From Timonella sp031979385 (lineage in GTDB: Bacteria > Actinomycetota > Actinomycetes > Actinomycetales > Cellulomonadaceae), in assembly GCA_031979385.1 (NCBI GenBank), contig DALZEF010000003.1, positions 138,574 through 202,573 of the forward strand: a DNA stretch of 64,000 nt, read 5' to 3'. The notes under the pieces are model-generated. The model worked only from the letters and a program-made list of their open reading frames with translations, did no database searches and was not told where the DNA came from. Positions within the stretch are counted from its first letter, which is position 1; each line of letters starts with the position of its first letter. The translations under genes were made by a program, and so were the position numbers. Below are positions 41,454 through 50,381 of the stretch, in pieces.

Positions 41454-43117
41454 TACTTGTCAGTTCCTTCGAAGGGGGTTTGGGTTTCTGGAACGGTATA
41501 GCTCTGGGGACTTACGTTGGTTCCGTTGCGCGCTGGCTGGACAGCCTCACTGCCGTGCGGAGCCTCGGCGCGAGCAAGTTCAGCAAGAGCCTGAGCACCA
41601 AGAGCCGCTGCAGGGGGTACGCCATGTGCGCGGGCCTGAGCCGCTGCCTCTGCGGAGTCGGTACCTGGGCGACGACGTTCCACCCAGCCCTCGATGTTGC
41701 GTTGGGTACCGGCGGACACGGCGAGGCTTCCAGCCGGGACATCTTGGCGGATGACGCTTCCAGCCGCAGTGTAGACTCCGTCGCCGATATTGACCGGTGC
41801 CACGAACAGGTTGTTCGCGCCGGTGCGGGAGAAGGCGCCAACGGTGGATCGGTGCTTGTTCACGCCGTCGTAGTTGACGAAGATCGAGCCGGCTCCGATG
41901 TTCGTGCCCTCACCGATCTCGACGTCCCCAGCATAGGAGAGGTGCGGAACCTTGGATCCGTCGCCGATCACGGCGTTCTTGGTCTCCACGAAGGTGCCGA
42001 TCTTACCCTTTACGCCAAGTACCGTTCCTGGTCGTAGGTAGGCGAACGGACCGACTGTCGCGCGCTCACCGATGTGGGCGTCTGAGCCGTGCGTGCGAGT
42101 GATCGTTGCGCCCTTCTCGACGACCACGTTCGTCAAAGTGGTGTCCGGGCCGATTGTGGCTCCGGTCGCGACGGTGGTCTCACCGTGAAGTTGGGTGCCG
42201 GGAAGAATCGTGACGTCCTGTTCAAGTTCCACCTGAACGTCAATCCACGTGGTCGCGGGATCCACGATGGTGACTCCCTCAAGCATCCAGTGCTCAACGA
42301 TGCGGCGGTTGAACTCGGCACGTAGAACCGACATCTGGGCGCGGTCGTTCGCACCCTCAACGAGCCAGGGATCATCGGTGCGGATCGCACGGACAACGCC
42401 GCCCTCTTCACGGGCAAGGGCAAGAACATCGGTCAGGTAGACCTCACCCTGGGAGTTATTGCGGTCGACCGATCCGAGTGCCCGACGTAGAACCGCGGCA
42501 TCGAACACGTAGGTTCCAGAGTTGATCTCGCGGATACGGTGTTGTTCCTCGGTTGCGTCCTTGTGCTCGACGATTCCGGCGACCGATCCATCTGCCTCAC
42601 GCACGATGCGTCCGTAACCGGTGGCGTCCTCAAGTTCAGTGGTCAAAACGGTGACGGCATTGCCTCCGCTGACGTGTGCTTCAAGGAGCTCCGCGAGGGC
42701 TTCCGCATCGAGCATTGGGACATCGCCCGATACAACGACGACCGGTCCCTCAAGTCCACCGCTGACGCCTTGCCCCTCTGCACCGAGTGGGACGCCGTCA
42801 ATGACCTGCGCCGCGTGAACGGTTGCATCTAAGACCCCGAGTGCGCACTGGACAGCGCGTCCGGTTCCGGGGATCGCGTCTTGATCGACGATGATCGCTT
42901 GTGCATTGAGTTCGAGCACGTGCTCGGCAACCTGATCGCGTTCGTAGCGAACAACAACGGCGATTCGTTCGGGATTGATTCCGGCTGCTGCGGTGAGAGC
43001 GTGGCCGAGCATCGAGCGCCCGGCCAGCGTGTGAAGGACCTTAGGAGTAGCGGATTTCATCCGCGTTCCTTCTCCTGCTGCAAGAACAATTACGGCCGCG
43101 GGCTGAGCGGTTGTCAC
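41453..43117 (-). CDS. glmU: Bifunctional UDP-GlcNAc pyrophosphorylase / GlcN-1-P acetyltransferase
   Basis: I use the GTG at 43117, which gives MTTAQPAAVIVLAAGEGTRMKS and 554 residues; the frame is open to 43168, close to the tRNA gene. The uridyltransferase motif LAAGEGTRMKSATPK is at residue 12, followed by VVSGDVPMLDAEAL. The left-handed beta-helix acetyltransferase part runs from about 290 to 470 (VGPFAYLRPGTVLG, LSYAGDVEIGEGTNIGAG). The final 75 residues are Ala/Pro-rich and beyond the conserved fold. The product is UDP-GlcNAc for peptidoglycan. Confidence 0.95.
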   Translation of the reverse strand: MTTAQPAAVIVLAAGEGTRMKSATPKVLHTLAGRSMLGHALTAAAGINPERIAVVVRYERDQVAEHVLELNAQAIIVDQDAIPGTGRAVQCALGVLDATVHAAQVIDGVPLGAEGQGVSGGLEGPVVVVSGDVPMLDAEALAELLEAHVSGGNAVTVLTTELEDATGYGRIVREADGSVAGIVEHKDATEEQHRIREINSGTYVFDAAVLRRALGSVDRNNSQGEVYLTDVLALAREEGGVVRAIRTDDPWLVEGANDRAQMSVLRAEFNRRIVEHWMLEGVTIVDPATTWIDVQVELEQDVTILPGTQLHGETTVATGATIGPDTTLTNVVVEKGATITRTHGSDAHIGERATVGPFAYLRPGTVLGVKGKIGTFVETKNAVIGDGSKVPHLSYAGDVEIGEGTNIGAGSIFVNYDGVNKHRSTVGAFSRTGANNLFVAPVNIGDGVYTAAGSVIRQDVPAGSLAVSAGTQRNIEGWVERRRPGTDSAEAAAQARAHGVPPAAALGAQALAELARAEAPHGSEAVQPARNGTNVSPQSYTVPETQTPFEGTDK

Positions 43118-43160
43118 AGGGGATTCCCCAATGCTTAAAGAAGGATGCTTGCCATATTGC

Positions 43161-43185
43161 AACCACACAATGGCTGAATGTGGTT
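43161..43185 (-). terminator. Hairpin after tRNA-Gln
   Basis: AACCACA and TGTGGTT form a 7-bp stem immediately after the tRNA 3' end. Confidence 0.5.
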
Positions 43186-43188
43186 GTG

Positions 43189-43260
43189 CTCCGCCCCCAG
43201 GACTCGAACCTAGACTAAGGGCACCAAAAACCCCTGTGCTGCCGATTACACCAAGGCGGA
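43189..43260 (-). tRNA. tRNA-Gln (anticodon TTG)
   Basis: The gene has acceptor stem TCCGCCT/GGGCGGA, T arm CTAGG-TTCGAGT-CCTGG and anticodon stem GGGGT/GCCCT around TTTTGGT, giving anticodon TTG. The discriminator is G, as required by glutaminyl tRNAs. CCA is not encoded. It lies just upstream of glmU. Confidence 0.93.
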
Positions 43261-43549
43261 TCAGTCATGGTGAAAGACTTTTGCTCTACCGCAGGTTACA
43301 CGCGCTTTGGTGAACACGAGTGTGCGTCCGGTAAACGCCGTTCCCTTGACCGCCTTCAATGTTAGACCATGGCTGAGCGTATACCCAACCAATTCAGGGC
43401 GAATAACGTCACATCTGCGCGAGCAGTGAGGATACAGAGAATCCCAGCCTGACGGGTTCCCGCGCTCAACGTTCACAACCGGCTGGCCGCGCGCCAAAGA
43501 GGCATTCCAGCCCGTTAACCACTAGGTGTATGGGAAACCTTCAGGCAGA

Positions 43550-44209
43550 ATGGGTTGTGTGGCCTCAGAAACGAAACGCACCGCACGCTCCCGTATGACC
43601 GCTCATGAGCGGCGGGAACAACTCATCTCGATCAGCCGGGAACTCTTCGCGGAGAAGGGTTTCGAAGGCACGAGCGTGGAGGAGATCGCTGCGCGCGCGA
43701 ATGTTTCCAAGCCTGTCGTGTATGAACACTTTGGCGGCAAGGAAGGTATCTATGCGGTCGTCGTGGACCGCGAGATTCAGAACCTGACCGGCGCGTTGAC
43801 CACCGCGCTCAACATCGGCGGTCACCCGAAGATGATTGTTGAGCGCATGGCCTTCGCGCTGCTCGATTACATCGAATCGAATGAGGATGGTTTCCGCGTC
43901 CTTGTCCGCGATTCACCGATGACCCAGAACACCGGCTCCTTTTCGAGCCTGATCGGGGATGTCGCCACGAAGGTCGAGCACCTCTTGGCGGATCAGTTCA
44001 AGAAGCGGGGCCTCAACCCCAAGACCGCACCAATCTACGCACAGATGCTCGTTGGCATGGTGGCGCTAACCGGACAGCACTGGGTGGATGAGCGTCAGCC
44101 CAAGAAGGCCGAGGTTGCGGCCCACTTGGTCAATCTGGCGTGGAATGGCTTGTCCGGGCTTGAACGCCGTCCGCAACTTTCGCTCGATCACTCGAGGTCA
44201 GACAACTAG
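43550..44209 (+). CDS. TetR family transcriptional regulator
   Basis: The N-terminal DNA-binding domain is clear: RREQLISISRELFAEKGFEGTSVEEIAARANVSKPVVYEHFGGKEGIYAVVV, with the helix-turn-helix at about residues 35-58. The C-terminal ligand domain is all-helical and unassigned. The start is ambiguous (ATG 43526, ATG 43550 or GTG 43559); I use 43550, six bases after AGG. It reads toward the ABC-2 exporter genes, 240 bases upstream of them, so it is a candidate repressor of that pump. Confidence 0.88.
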   Translation: MGCVASETKRTARSRMTAHERREQLISISRELFAEKGFEGTSVEEIAARANVSKPVVYEHFGGKEGIYAVVVDREIQNLTGALTTALNIGGHPKMIVERMAFALLDYIESNEDGFRVLVRDSPMTQNTGSFSSLIGDVATKVEHLLADQFKKRGLNPKTAPIYAQMLVGMVALTGQHWVDERQPKKAEVAAHLVNLAWNGLSGLERRPQLSLDHSRSDN

Positions 44210-44243
44210 GCTACCCTTCAGGGAACCTTCCCGTCCCGTTTCA

Positions 44244-44312
44244 CCGGTGGGGTCGATTTGTCCCACCTGCCAACGCAATGGGAGCACATCCGGACCAATG
44301 TGGCCCCATCGA
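44244..44312. repeat. Family B hairpin after the TetR gene
   Basis: CCGGTGGGGTCGATTTGTCC faces GGACCAATGTGGCCCCATCG as imperfect inverted arms, 35 bases after the TetR stop; a probable terminator. Confidence 0.6.
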
Positions 44313-44452
44313 AATCGGACGCCGCTCTCACAGCACACCGCATCACCCGCAGAAGATCACAAAATGTAAAAGAAGCTTAACTTCTTATTTCTCTTGCACA
44401 ACGCCCCGAACCCTGCTTAAGGTGTCAAGGAAACTTAACATGAAGGAGTCTC

Positions 44453-45367
44453 ATGGTACGCCTCGAGATCAAGAACCTAACCAAGGACTACGGCGACCTG
44501 CGCGCACTCGACGATCTGTCGTTCGCCGTTGAATCCGGCGAAATCTTTGGGTTTGTCGGATCAAACGGTGCAGGCAAGTCAACCACGATGCGCATCACCC
44601 TCGGAGTGCTCGACGCAACCTCGGGCGAGGTCCACCTCAACGGCAGGAAACTCGACTTCGAGGCACGCAAACGCATCGGGTACATGCCAGAAGAACGCGG
44701 CCTGTACCCGAAGATGAAGGTTGGCGACCAACTCGTGTACCTGGCGCAGTTGCACGGCATGAGCAAAACCGACGCCATACAGTCGATGGAAAAATGGACG
44801 CAGCGTCTTGGCATCGACACTCGGCGCAAGGACACCGTGCAGTCACTGTCGCTCGGTAACCAGCAGCGCGTCCAACTCGCGGCGGCGCTGGTGCATGAAC
44901 CTGACGTGTTGATCCTTGACGAACCATTCTCGGGGCTTGACCCGGTAGCGGTCGATGTCATGAGCAATGTGCTCATCGAGCGCGCTCAGGCCGGCGCTCC
45001 GGTCATCTTCTCTTCACACCAACTCGATCTGGTGGAGCGTCTGTGCACCAGGGTCGGCATCATCAAGTCCGGTGCGATGATCGCCAACGGAACAGTCGCG
45101 GAACTGCAGGCGCGAGCGGGGAACCTGTGGCAGGTCACGCTCGAACAGCCGAGTTCTTTCGCTTGGCTCACGACTCTCCCGGATATTGAGGTCACCTCAG
45201 CCACCGGTGATGCGGCCCAGTTCCTTGTGCAGCGTGATGGTGCGGAGCAACAGGTCCTGCAGGCTGCTGCGACACAGGGGGCAGTGAGTTCGTTTGGCCG
45301 ACACCGCATCCCCTTGGCGGATCTGTTCCGCGATGCGGTGACCGTCCCAGCCGTTGATGAGAACTAG
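44453..45367 (+). CDS. ABC transporter ATP-binding protein (NatA-like)
   Basis: This 304-residue ATPase has Walker A GSNGAGKST, signature LSLGNQQRVQLAAAL, Walker B VLILDEPFSGLDPVA and the switch FSSHQLDL. The signature Gln-rich form (LGNQQR) and the C-terminal accessory domain (about 220-300) are typical of NatA/EcsA-type ABC-2 exporters. GAAGGAG precedes the ATG. It overlaps the start region of its permease partner; together they export a small molecule or ions, substrate unknown. Confidence 0.92.
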   Translation: MVRLEIKNLTKDYGDLRALDDLSFAVESGEIFGFVGSNGAGKSTTMRITLGVLDATSGEVHLNGRKLDFEARKRIGYMPEERGLYPKMKVGDQLVYLAQLHGMSKTDAIQSMEKWTQRLGIDTRRKDTVQSLSLGNQQRVQLAAALVHEPDVLILDEPFSGLDPVAVDVMSNVLIERAQAGAPVIFSSHQLDLVERLCTRVGIIKSGAMIANGTVAELQARAGNLWQVTLEQPSSFAWLTTLPDIEVTSATGDAAQFLVQRDGAEQQVLQAAATQGAVSSFGRHRIPLADLFRDAVTVPAVDEN

Positions 45368-45377
45368 GAACCGGACT

Positions 45378-46580
45378 ATGACTACTCAACTTTCAACGTT
45401 CAAGGCCATCTGGTTGATCGCCAAGCGTGAGATTGGCATGATCATGCGCGCGAAGTCCACCATCATCTCCACCGTGATCATCGCGGTGCTGATCATCGGT
45501 GGTCTGACGGCGTTCAAGTTCTTCGCGGACCGCAATGAGGTGTCCGTGGGTTACGTGGATCAGCAGATTGAGGCCACCTATTTCTCTGGCTTCCTAACCG
45601 CTCTCGACGATGCGGGCGTGGAACCTGTCATCGAGACCTATCCCAGCCTTGAGGCGCTGAACACAGCGGTAGAGGAGGGCGAGGTTGATGGCGGTCTCAT
45701 CGAGGATGAGCAGGGCCTCAAGGTCGTTGCACACGAGAATCCTGATTCCGCCATCTACGATGCCGCGACCAAGGCGCAGCAGGGCAAGAGCATCCTGGAT
45801 CTCAGCGAGGCGCTGCCTGGCGGAGTGAACGACCCGCTGTTCAAGAACCTCACGGAGCCAGTCCGAGTGGACGTGTTGAACCCGCCAACCGAAGTTGAGG
45901 GTTCGCAGGCCGCCGTTGGTTTCATTGTCGGTTTGCTGCTCTATCTGGGTATCTTTGGCGGCGGCATGTCTGTTGCGCAGGGTGTGGTCGAGGAGAAGTC
46001 CTCACGTGTGGTTGAGATCCTGCTTGCCTCGGTCCGTCCGTGGCAGTTGCTGACGGGCAAGGTGCTGGGGATCGGCATTGCCTCACTCGCACAGGTGGCC
46101 GTGTATGTTGGGGCCGGTGTCATCACGGCTCGCGTGCTTGGGTTGGCCACGGAACTGCCGTTCGACATCTTGGCTGTCGGTGGCTGGGTGCTCTTGTGGT
46201 TCTTGATCGGTTACATCGTGTACGCGCTGATCTTCGCTGGTCTGGGTGCGCTTGTGTCCCGCCAGGAGGACTTGGGGTCGGTCATCATGTTGCCGATGAT
46301 CTTGATCATCTTCGCCTACATGCTGGGTGTGACTGTCGCCCCGAATGATCCGGATTCCACACTGGTTGCGGTGGCGTCGTACATTCCGTTCACCTCCCCC
46401 ATCGTCATGCCGATCCGTTCCGCCTATGGCGTTGCCGGCACTGGAGAGGTGTGGATTGCTGCGCTTATCGGCTTGATAACTATCCCGCTGCTGCTCGCGT
46501 TGACGGCGAAGATCTACGGCAATGGCGTGCGCCGTTCGGGTGCGAAGATCAAGCTGCGCGACGCACTCAAGCAGTCCTAA
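45378..46580 (+). CDS. ABC-2 type transporter permease (NatB-like)
   Basis: Start at 45378 with AGGAA upstream, giving 400 residues. One N-terminal helix (about 20-45) is followed by an extracytoplasmic domain of about 130 residues and then five helices grouped at 175-370, the ABC2_membrane_3 pattern. The motif QGVVEEKSSRVVEILLASVRP is the conserved cytosolic coupling loop of NatB. It works with the preceding ATPase. Confidence 0.92.
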   Translation: MTTQLSTFKAIWLIAKREIGMIMRAKSTIISTVIIAVLIIGGLTAFKFFADRNEVSVGYVDQQIEATYFSGFLTALDDAGVEPVIETYPSLEALNTAVEEGEVDGGLIEDEQGLKVVAHENPDSAIYDAATKAQQGKSILDLSEALPGGVNDPLFKNLTEPVRVDVLNPPTEVEGSQAAVGFIVGLLLYLGIFGGGMSVAQGVVEEKSSRVVEILLASVRPWQLLTGKVLGIGIASLAQVAVYVGAGVITARVLGLATELPFDILAVGGWVLLWFLIGYIVYALIFAGLGALVSRQEDLGSVIMLPMILIIFAYMLGVTVAPNDPDSTLVAVASYIPFTSPIVMPIRSAYGVAGTGEVWIAALIGLITIPLLLALTAKIYGNGVRRSGAKIKLRDALKQS

Positions 46581-46594
46581 TCTGTGCTGTGGAG

Positions 46595-46631
46595 GCCCAT
46601 TCGGAACCGCGTGGTTCCGAATGGGCTTTTT
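46595..46631 (+). terminator. Rho-independent terminator of the ABC-2 operon
   Basis: GCCCATTCGGAACC/GGTTCCGAATGGGC (14 bp) with a 4-base loop and a TTTTT tract. A family A element begins nine bases later. Confidence 0.93.
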
Positions 46632-46639
46632 GCGTTCTG

Positions 46640-46716
46640 ATTGGCGACGATTCCCTCCTCCCAGCGCACCCTGCACCCAAGGTGGTGGTGCTGGAAGACG
46701 GGTGCTCGTCGCCAAT
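46640..46716. mobile_element. Complete 77-bp family A element with perfect terminal inverted repeats
   Basis: ATTGGCGACGA (46640-46650) and TCGTCGCCAAT (46706-46716) are perfect 11-bp inverted termini. Inside, CCCAGCG lies at 46660 and GCACCC/GGGTGC forms an inner stem. It has no coding capacity. The same termini bound a 172-bp element at 56565. MITE-like by form; no target-site duplication is clear. Confidence 0.6.
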
Positions 46717-46760
46717 ATATCTGCACGCCGTGAAGCCTGCGGATAAGGAAAAAGTCAGAC

Positions 46761-47489
46761 ATGTACCCTAATGCCATGTCTTCTTCGCTGCACGATCGCG
46801 TTCTTCAGACCCTTGGCCGCGAAATCATTGACGGCACGGTGCCGCCGGGCACCGTCATGATCGCAGAGGATCTGGAAAGCCGCTTCCGGGTGTCCCGCAG
46901 TGTCATCCGCGAGGCGATTCGAGTGCTGGAGTCGATTGGCCTAGTTGCTTCGATCAAGCGCGTTGGCACACGCGTGCAGCCGAAATCGCGGTGGAATGCG
47001 CTTGACCCGCAGTTGATCCGGTGGCGCCTCGCCTCGCAGGAGCAGGGAGCGCAGTTGCGTTCGCTTACGGAGTTGCGCGCTTCGGTTGAGCCGTCTGCGG
47101 CGCGCCTGGCTGCGACGCACGCCCCTGAGGAGATCGCCGTCTTGCTCCTTGACCTAGTTGCGCAGATGCGCAATGCCGCCACCGCTGGGGATCGCGTGAC
47201 GTTCACGGAGTTAGATATCGAGTTTCACCGCCATGTGCTGCGTTGCTCCGGCAACGACATGTTTGCAAGTCTGGACTCCGCGATCGCCGAGGTCATACGC
47301 GGCCGCACCGAGCACGGCATGATGCCGAAGCATCCGTCGCAGGCGACGCTGGCTCGCCACGAGGGCGTTGCACGCGCGATTGCGCAGCATCAACCCGAGT
47401 TGGCGCGGGAGACCATGGCACAGATCATGGATCGCACCACCGAGGAACTCTCCTCCGTGTGGGCGGACTCGCCGCGCACATTCTTCTGA
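46761..47489 (+). CDS. GntR/FadR family regulator (FCD domain), probable gluconate regulator
   Basis: The 242-residue protein has a GntR winged helix (IIDGTVPPGTVMIAEDLESRF, then VSRSVIREAIRVLESIGLV) and an FCD ligand domain with metal-binding FHRHVLRCSGNDMF and a late AHEG-like histidine. Start is the ATG at 46761 with AAGGAAA upstream; the next ATG (46776) lacks a site. It is a close relative of the regulator at 54849; both share VRPKS(R/Q)WN. It precedes gnd, and by analogy with corynebacterial GntR1/GntR2 it probably controls gluconate and pentose phosphate genes. Confidence 0.9.
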   Translation: MYPNAMSSSLHDRVLQTLGREIIDGTVPPGTVMIAEDLESRFRVSRSVIREAIRVLESIGLVASIKRVGTRVQPKSRWNALDPQLIRWRLASQEQGAQLRSLTELRASVEPSAARLAATHAPEEIAVLLLDLVAQMRNAATAGDRVTFTELDIEFHRHVLRCSGNDMFASLDSAIAEVIRGRTEHGMMPKHPSQATLARHEGVARAIAQHQPELARETMAQIMDRTTEELSSVWADSPRTFF

Positions 47490-47500
47490 TTTCTAACTGC

Positions 47501-47513
47501 TTGACGACGATCC
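47501..47513. repeat. Family A repeat end upstream of gnd
   Basis: TTGACGACGATCC matches the A-type terminus seen at 13938 and 53041. It is followed by a CTGCC...GGCAG fold, but no matching right end is visible. Confidence 0.4.
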
Positions 47514-47567
47514 TGCCGCCCTGCTTAGCCCTCTCGCCCGGGTAGTGGGCAGGGGTAGGCAGCAGAA

Positions 47568-47584
47568 TAAATCAGACTTATACT
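47568..47584. promoter_or_regulatory. Candidate GntR operator overlapping the gnd -10
   Basis: TAAATCAGACTTA (47568-47580) overlaps a -10 like TATACT (47579-47584), 98 bases before gnd. The same 13-mer with one change occurs at the gntK promoter (56352-56364). Confidence 0.6.
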
Positions 47585-47677
47585 TGTTTTAGCCCTTCCG
47601 CACATGCGCTTTCCGCGCGGTTTGAACCGGCGAGCGGAGCATGATCTAGCGGATTCACCACCTAACAAGGAGCATCT

Positions 47678-49126
47678 GTGTCCGAGGCTAAGGCAAACAT
47701 CGGCGTTGTTGGTATGGCAGTCATGGGTTCCAACCTGGCCCGTAACCTCGCATCCCGTGACGGCAACACCGTCGCGATCTACAACCGATCCGTGGAAAAG
47801 GCGCACGCCGTTGCGCAGGCACACCCAGAGGCGAACTTCATTGTTGGTGAGTCCGTTCAGGACTTCGCCGACAAGCTGGCCAAGCCACGCACCGCAATCA
47901 TCATGGTCAAGGCTGGAGGCCCAACCGACGCCGTGATCAACCAACTCGTTGAGGTGTTCGAGCCGGGCGACATCATCGTTGATGGCGGAAACGCTCTGTT
48001 CACCGACACGATCCGCCGCGAAAAGGCTGTCAGCGAGACCGGCATCCACTTCGTTGGAGCAGGTATCTCCGGTGGTGAGGAGGGCGCACTGAACGGGCCT
48101 TCGATCATGCCCGGTGGCCCTGCGGAGTCCTACGAGACCCTTGGCCCGATCCTCTCCTCGATTGCCGCTGTCGCCGAGGGCGAGCCATGCGTGACCCACG
48201 TGGGCACCGACGGCGCTGGCCACTTCGTCAAGATGATCCACAACGGCATCGAGTACGCGGACATGCAGCTCATCGCCGAGGCATACGACCTGCTGCGTAA
48301 CGTTGCCGGCCTGTCCACTGACGAGATCGCTGACGTGTTCACGCAGTGGAACAAGGGCGAACTCGAGTCGTACCTGATCGAGATCACCGCCGAGGTGCTC
48401 CGCCAGAAAGACGCTGAGACCGGTAAGCCACTCGTTGACGTGATCCTCGATGCGGCTGGTTCCAAGGGAACCGGCGTGTGGACCGTTCAGACCGCTCTCG
48501 GTTTGGGTGTTCCCGTGTCCGGTATCGCCGAGGCCGTTTTCGCCCGTGCCGTATCGTCCAAGCCTGCTCAACGCGCAGCAGCCGCTAATCTTCCCGGCCC
48601 AGCACAGGCAGCCGCGATTGAGGATAAGGCAGCGTTCATCGAGGACGTCCGCCAGGCACTGTACGCCTCCAAGATCGTGGCCTACAGCCAGGGCTTCGAC
48701 GCCATCATCGAGGGCGCGAAGGAATACGGCTGGGACATCAAGAAGGGCGACATCGCCAAGATCTGGCGGGCCGGCTGCATCATCCGCGCTCAGTTCCTCA
48801 ACCGCATCACCGAGGCGTACGCACAGGACAACGACCTCGTCGTACTGCTCGCTGCGCCTTACTTCACGGACGCCGTCACCAAGGCCGAGCAGGCATGGCG
48901 TCGCGTGGTCGTGAAGGCTGTCGAGTCGGGCATTCCTTCGCCTGCGTTCTCCTCCTCGCTCGCCTACTACGACGGCCTGCGTGCCGAGCGTCTGCCAGCG
49001 GCCCTTGTCCAGGGACAGCGCGACTTCTTCGGAGCACACACCTACAAGCGCATCGACAAGGAAGGCACCTTCCACACCCTGTGGTCCGGTGACCGTTCCG
49101 AGGTCAGTGCGCAGGACACTCACTGA
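47678..49126 (+). CDS. gnd: 6-phosphogluconate dehydrogenase (decarboxylating)
   Basis: The 482-residue enzyme oxidises 6-phosphogluconate to ribulose 5-phosphate with NADP. The Rossmann motif is GVVGMAVMGSNLARNLA (N-terminal), followed by DGGNALFTDTIRRE, GAGISGGEEGALNGPSIMPGG, the catalytic lysine region GHFVKMIHNGIEYADM, and AQRDFFGAHTYKRIDKEG near the end. It starts with GTG at 47678 after AAGGAG. The length is the long form found with enteric and actinobacterial enzymes. It follows a GntR regulator in the same direction. Confidence 0.96.
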   Translation: MSEAKANIGVVGMAVMGSNLARNLASRDGNTVAIYNRSVEKAHAVAQAHPEANFIVGESVQDFADKLAKPRTAIIMVKAGGPTDAVINQLVEVFEPGDIIVDGGNALFTDTIRREKAVSETGIHFVGAGISGGEEGALNGPSIMPGGPAESYETLGPILSSIAAVAEGEPCVTHVGTDGAGHFVKMIHNGIEYADMQLIAEAYDLLRNVAGLSTDEIADVFTQWNKGELESYLIEITAEVLRQKDAETGKPLVDVILDAAGSKGTGVWTVQTALGLGVPVSGIAEAVFARAVSSKPAQRAAAANLPGPAQAAAIEDKAAFIEDVRQALYASKIVAYSQGFDAIIEGAKEYGWDIKKGDIAKIWRAGCIIRAQFLNRITEAYAQDNDLVVLLAAPYFTDAVTKAEQAWRRVVVKAVESGIPSPAFSSSLAYYDGLRAERLPAALVQGQRDFFGAHTYKRIDKEGTFHTLWSGDRSEVSAQDTH

Positions 49127-49138
49127 TCTAAATCCTTA

Positions 49139-49184
49139 GAGCGCACTGGCTCCCCTGAGGCTACTCGGGGGAGCCAGTGCGCTC
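49139..49184. terminator. Terminator between gnd and ald
   Basis: GAGCGCACTGGCTCCCC and GGGGAGCCAGTGCGCTC form a perfect 17-bp stem between two convergent genes. Confidence 0.9.
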
Positions 49185-49196
49185 TTGCGTGTGAGG

Positions 49197-50285
49197 TTAC
49201 TTCTGCGCAGCCGCGTAAGCTGCGGCAACCGCATCGTTAACAATCTCGCTATCACGCAGGTTCACCCCGCGGGCGAGAGCGGCATCCGCCGCGAGCGCCT
49301 CGTCCACTCCACCTGCGAGGTGCAGCACATACGGAAGGGTTGCGTTCGTGAGTGCAATCGTGGAGGTGTTCGGCACCGCGCCAGGCATGTTGGCGACACA
49401 GTAGAACACGGAGTTGTGGACCGTGTAGGTGGGATCGTCGTGCGTGGTGGGCCGCGAGTCCTCGAAGCACCCTCCCTGGTCAATCGCAATGTCGAGCAGC
49501 ACGGAGCCAGGCTTCATGCGGGCAACCATCTCGTTGGTGACGATCTTGGGTGCAGCGGCACCGGGCACCAGCGCAGCGCCGATCACGACATCAGCATCGG
49601 CGACTGCCTCGGCAACCACAAGCGCCGTGGAACGCAGGGTCGTGACCCGGCCATTGAACCGGGAGTCCAGTTCGCGCAGGCGTTTGACCGAGATGTCGAG
49701 GATGGTCACATCCGCGCCCAAGCCGAGAGCGGACTTCGCGGCAGACTCCCCCGCCGCACCACCACCGATGACCACGCACTTGCCGCGGGGCGTTCCCGGG
49801 ACGCCACCGAGCAAGATTCCCGAACCGCCGTTGGCTCGTAGCAGATGATACGTGCTGACCTGTGCGGAGAGCCGTCCAGCGACCTCGGACATGGGTGTCA
49901 GCAGCGGAAGTGAGTTGTCGTCGAGTTGCACCGTCTCGTAGGCGATTGCGGTGGTTCCAGCATCCCGCAGCGCAGTGACCAGGTCCGGCACGGCGGCTAG
50001 GTGCAGGTAGGTGAAAAGCGTAAGATCCGGGCGCAGGAACCCGTACTCACCTGGCACCGGCTCCTTTACCTTGAGAACCAACTCTGCAGCCCACGCTTCT
50101 GCCGCGGTTGGCACGATCTGGGCCCCCACTGACTCATACAGTGCGTCAGGAAAGGAGCTGCCCTCTCCTGCGCCGCGTTGGATCACCACGCGGTGTCCAG
50201 CGGTTACGAGTTCGGCAGCGCCCGCAGGGGTCAGGGCGACTCGATACTCGTTGTTCTTTACTTCGGTGGGTACACCTATGTGCAT
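49197..50285 (-). CDS. ald: Alanine dehydrogenase
   Basis: The 362-residue protein starts MHIGVPTEVKNNEYRVALTP, typical of AlaDH, with KVKEP, the NAD-binding CVVIGGGAAGESAAKSALGLGA, the IGAALVPGAAAPKIV loop, and DIAIDQGGCFEDSRPTTH, which carries the catalytic Asp. It interconverts alanine and pyruvate. Start at 50285 with AAGGAG upstream. The family A or B repeats are absent here, but a 95-bp tandem repeat begins about 95 bases upstream. Confidence 0.95.
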   Translation of the reverse strand: MHIGVPTEVKNNEYRVALTPAGAAELVTAGHRVVIQRGAGEGSSFPDALYESVGAQIVPTAAEAWAAELVLKVKEPVPGEYGFLRPDLTLFTYLHLAAVPDLVTALRDAGTTAIAYETVQLDDNSLPLLTPMSEVAGRLSAQVSTYHLLRANGGSGILLGGVPGTPRGKCVVIGGGAAGESAAKSALGLGADVTILDISVKRLRELDSRFNGRVTTLRSTALVVAEAVADADVVIGAALVPGAAAPKIVTNEMVARMKPGSVLLDIAIDQGGCFEDSRPTTHDDPTYTVHNSVFYCVANMPGAVPNTSTIALTNATLPYVLHLAGGVDEALAADAALARGVNLRDSEIVNDAVAAAYAAAQK

Positions 50286-50381
50286 GTCCGCTCCTTGTGT
50301 GCTGCGATCACGTTAAGGCTATGTCAGCACAGCGCTTCCCCACAGTGGAAAGGCGCTACATAAACGAGGTGTAATGCACTT

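Noticed and set aside
47525..49123. 532-codon open frame opposite gnd
   Set aside because: Antisense to a fully conserved 6-phosphogluconate dehydrogenase; the translation has no recognisable domain.
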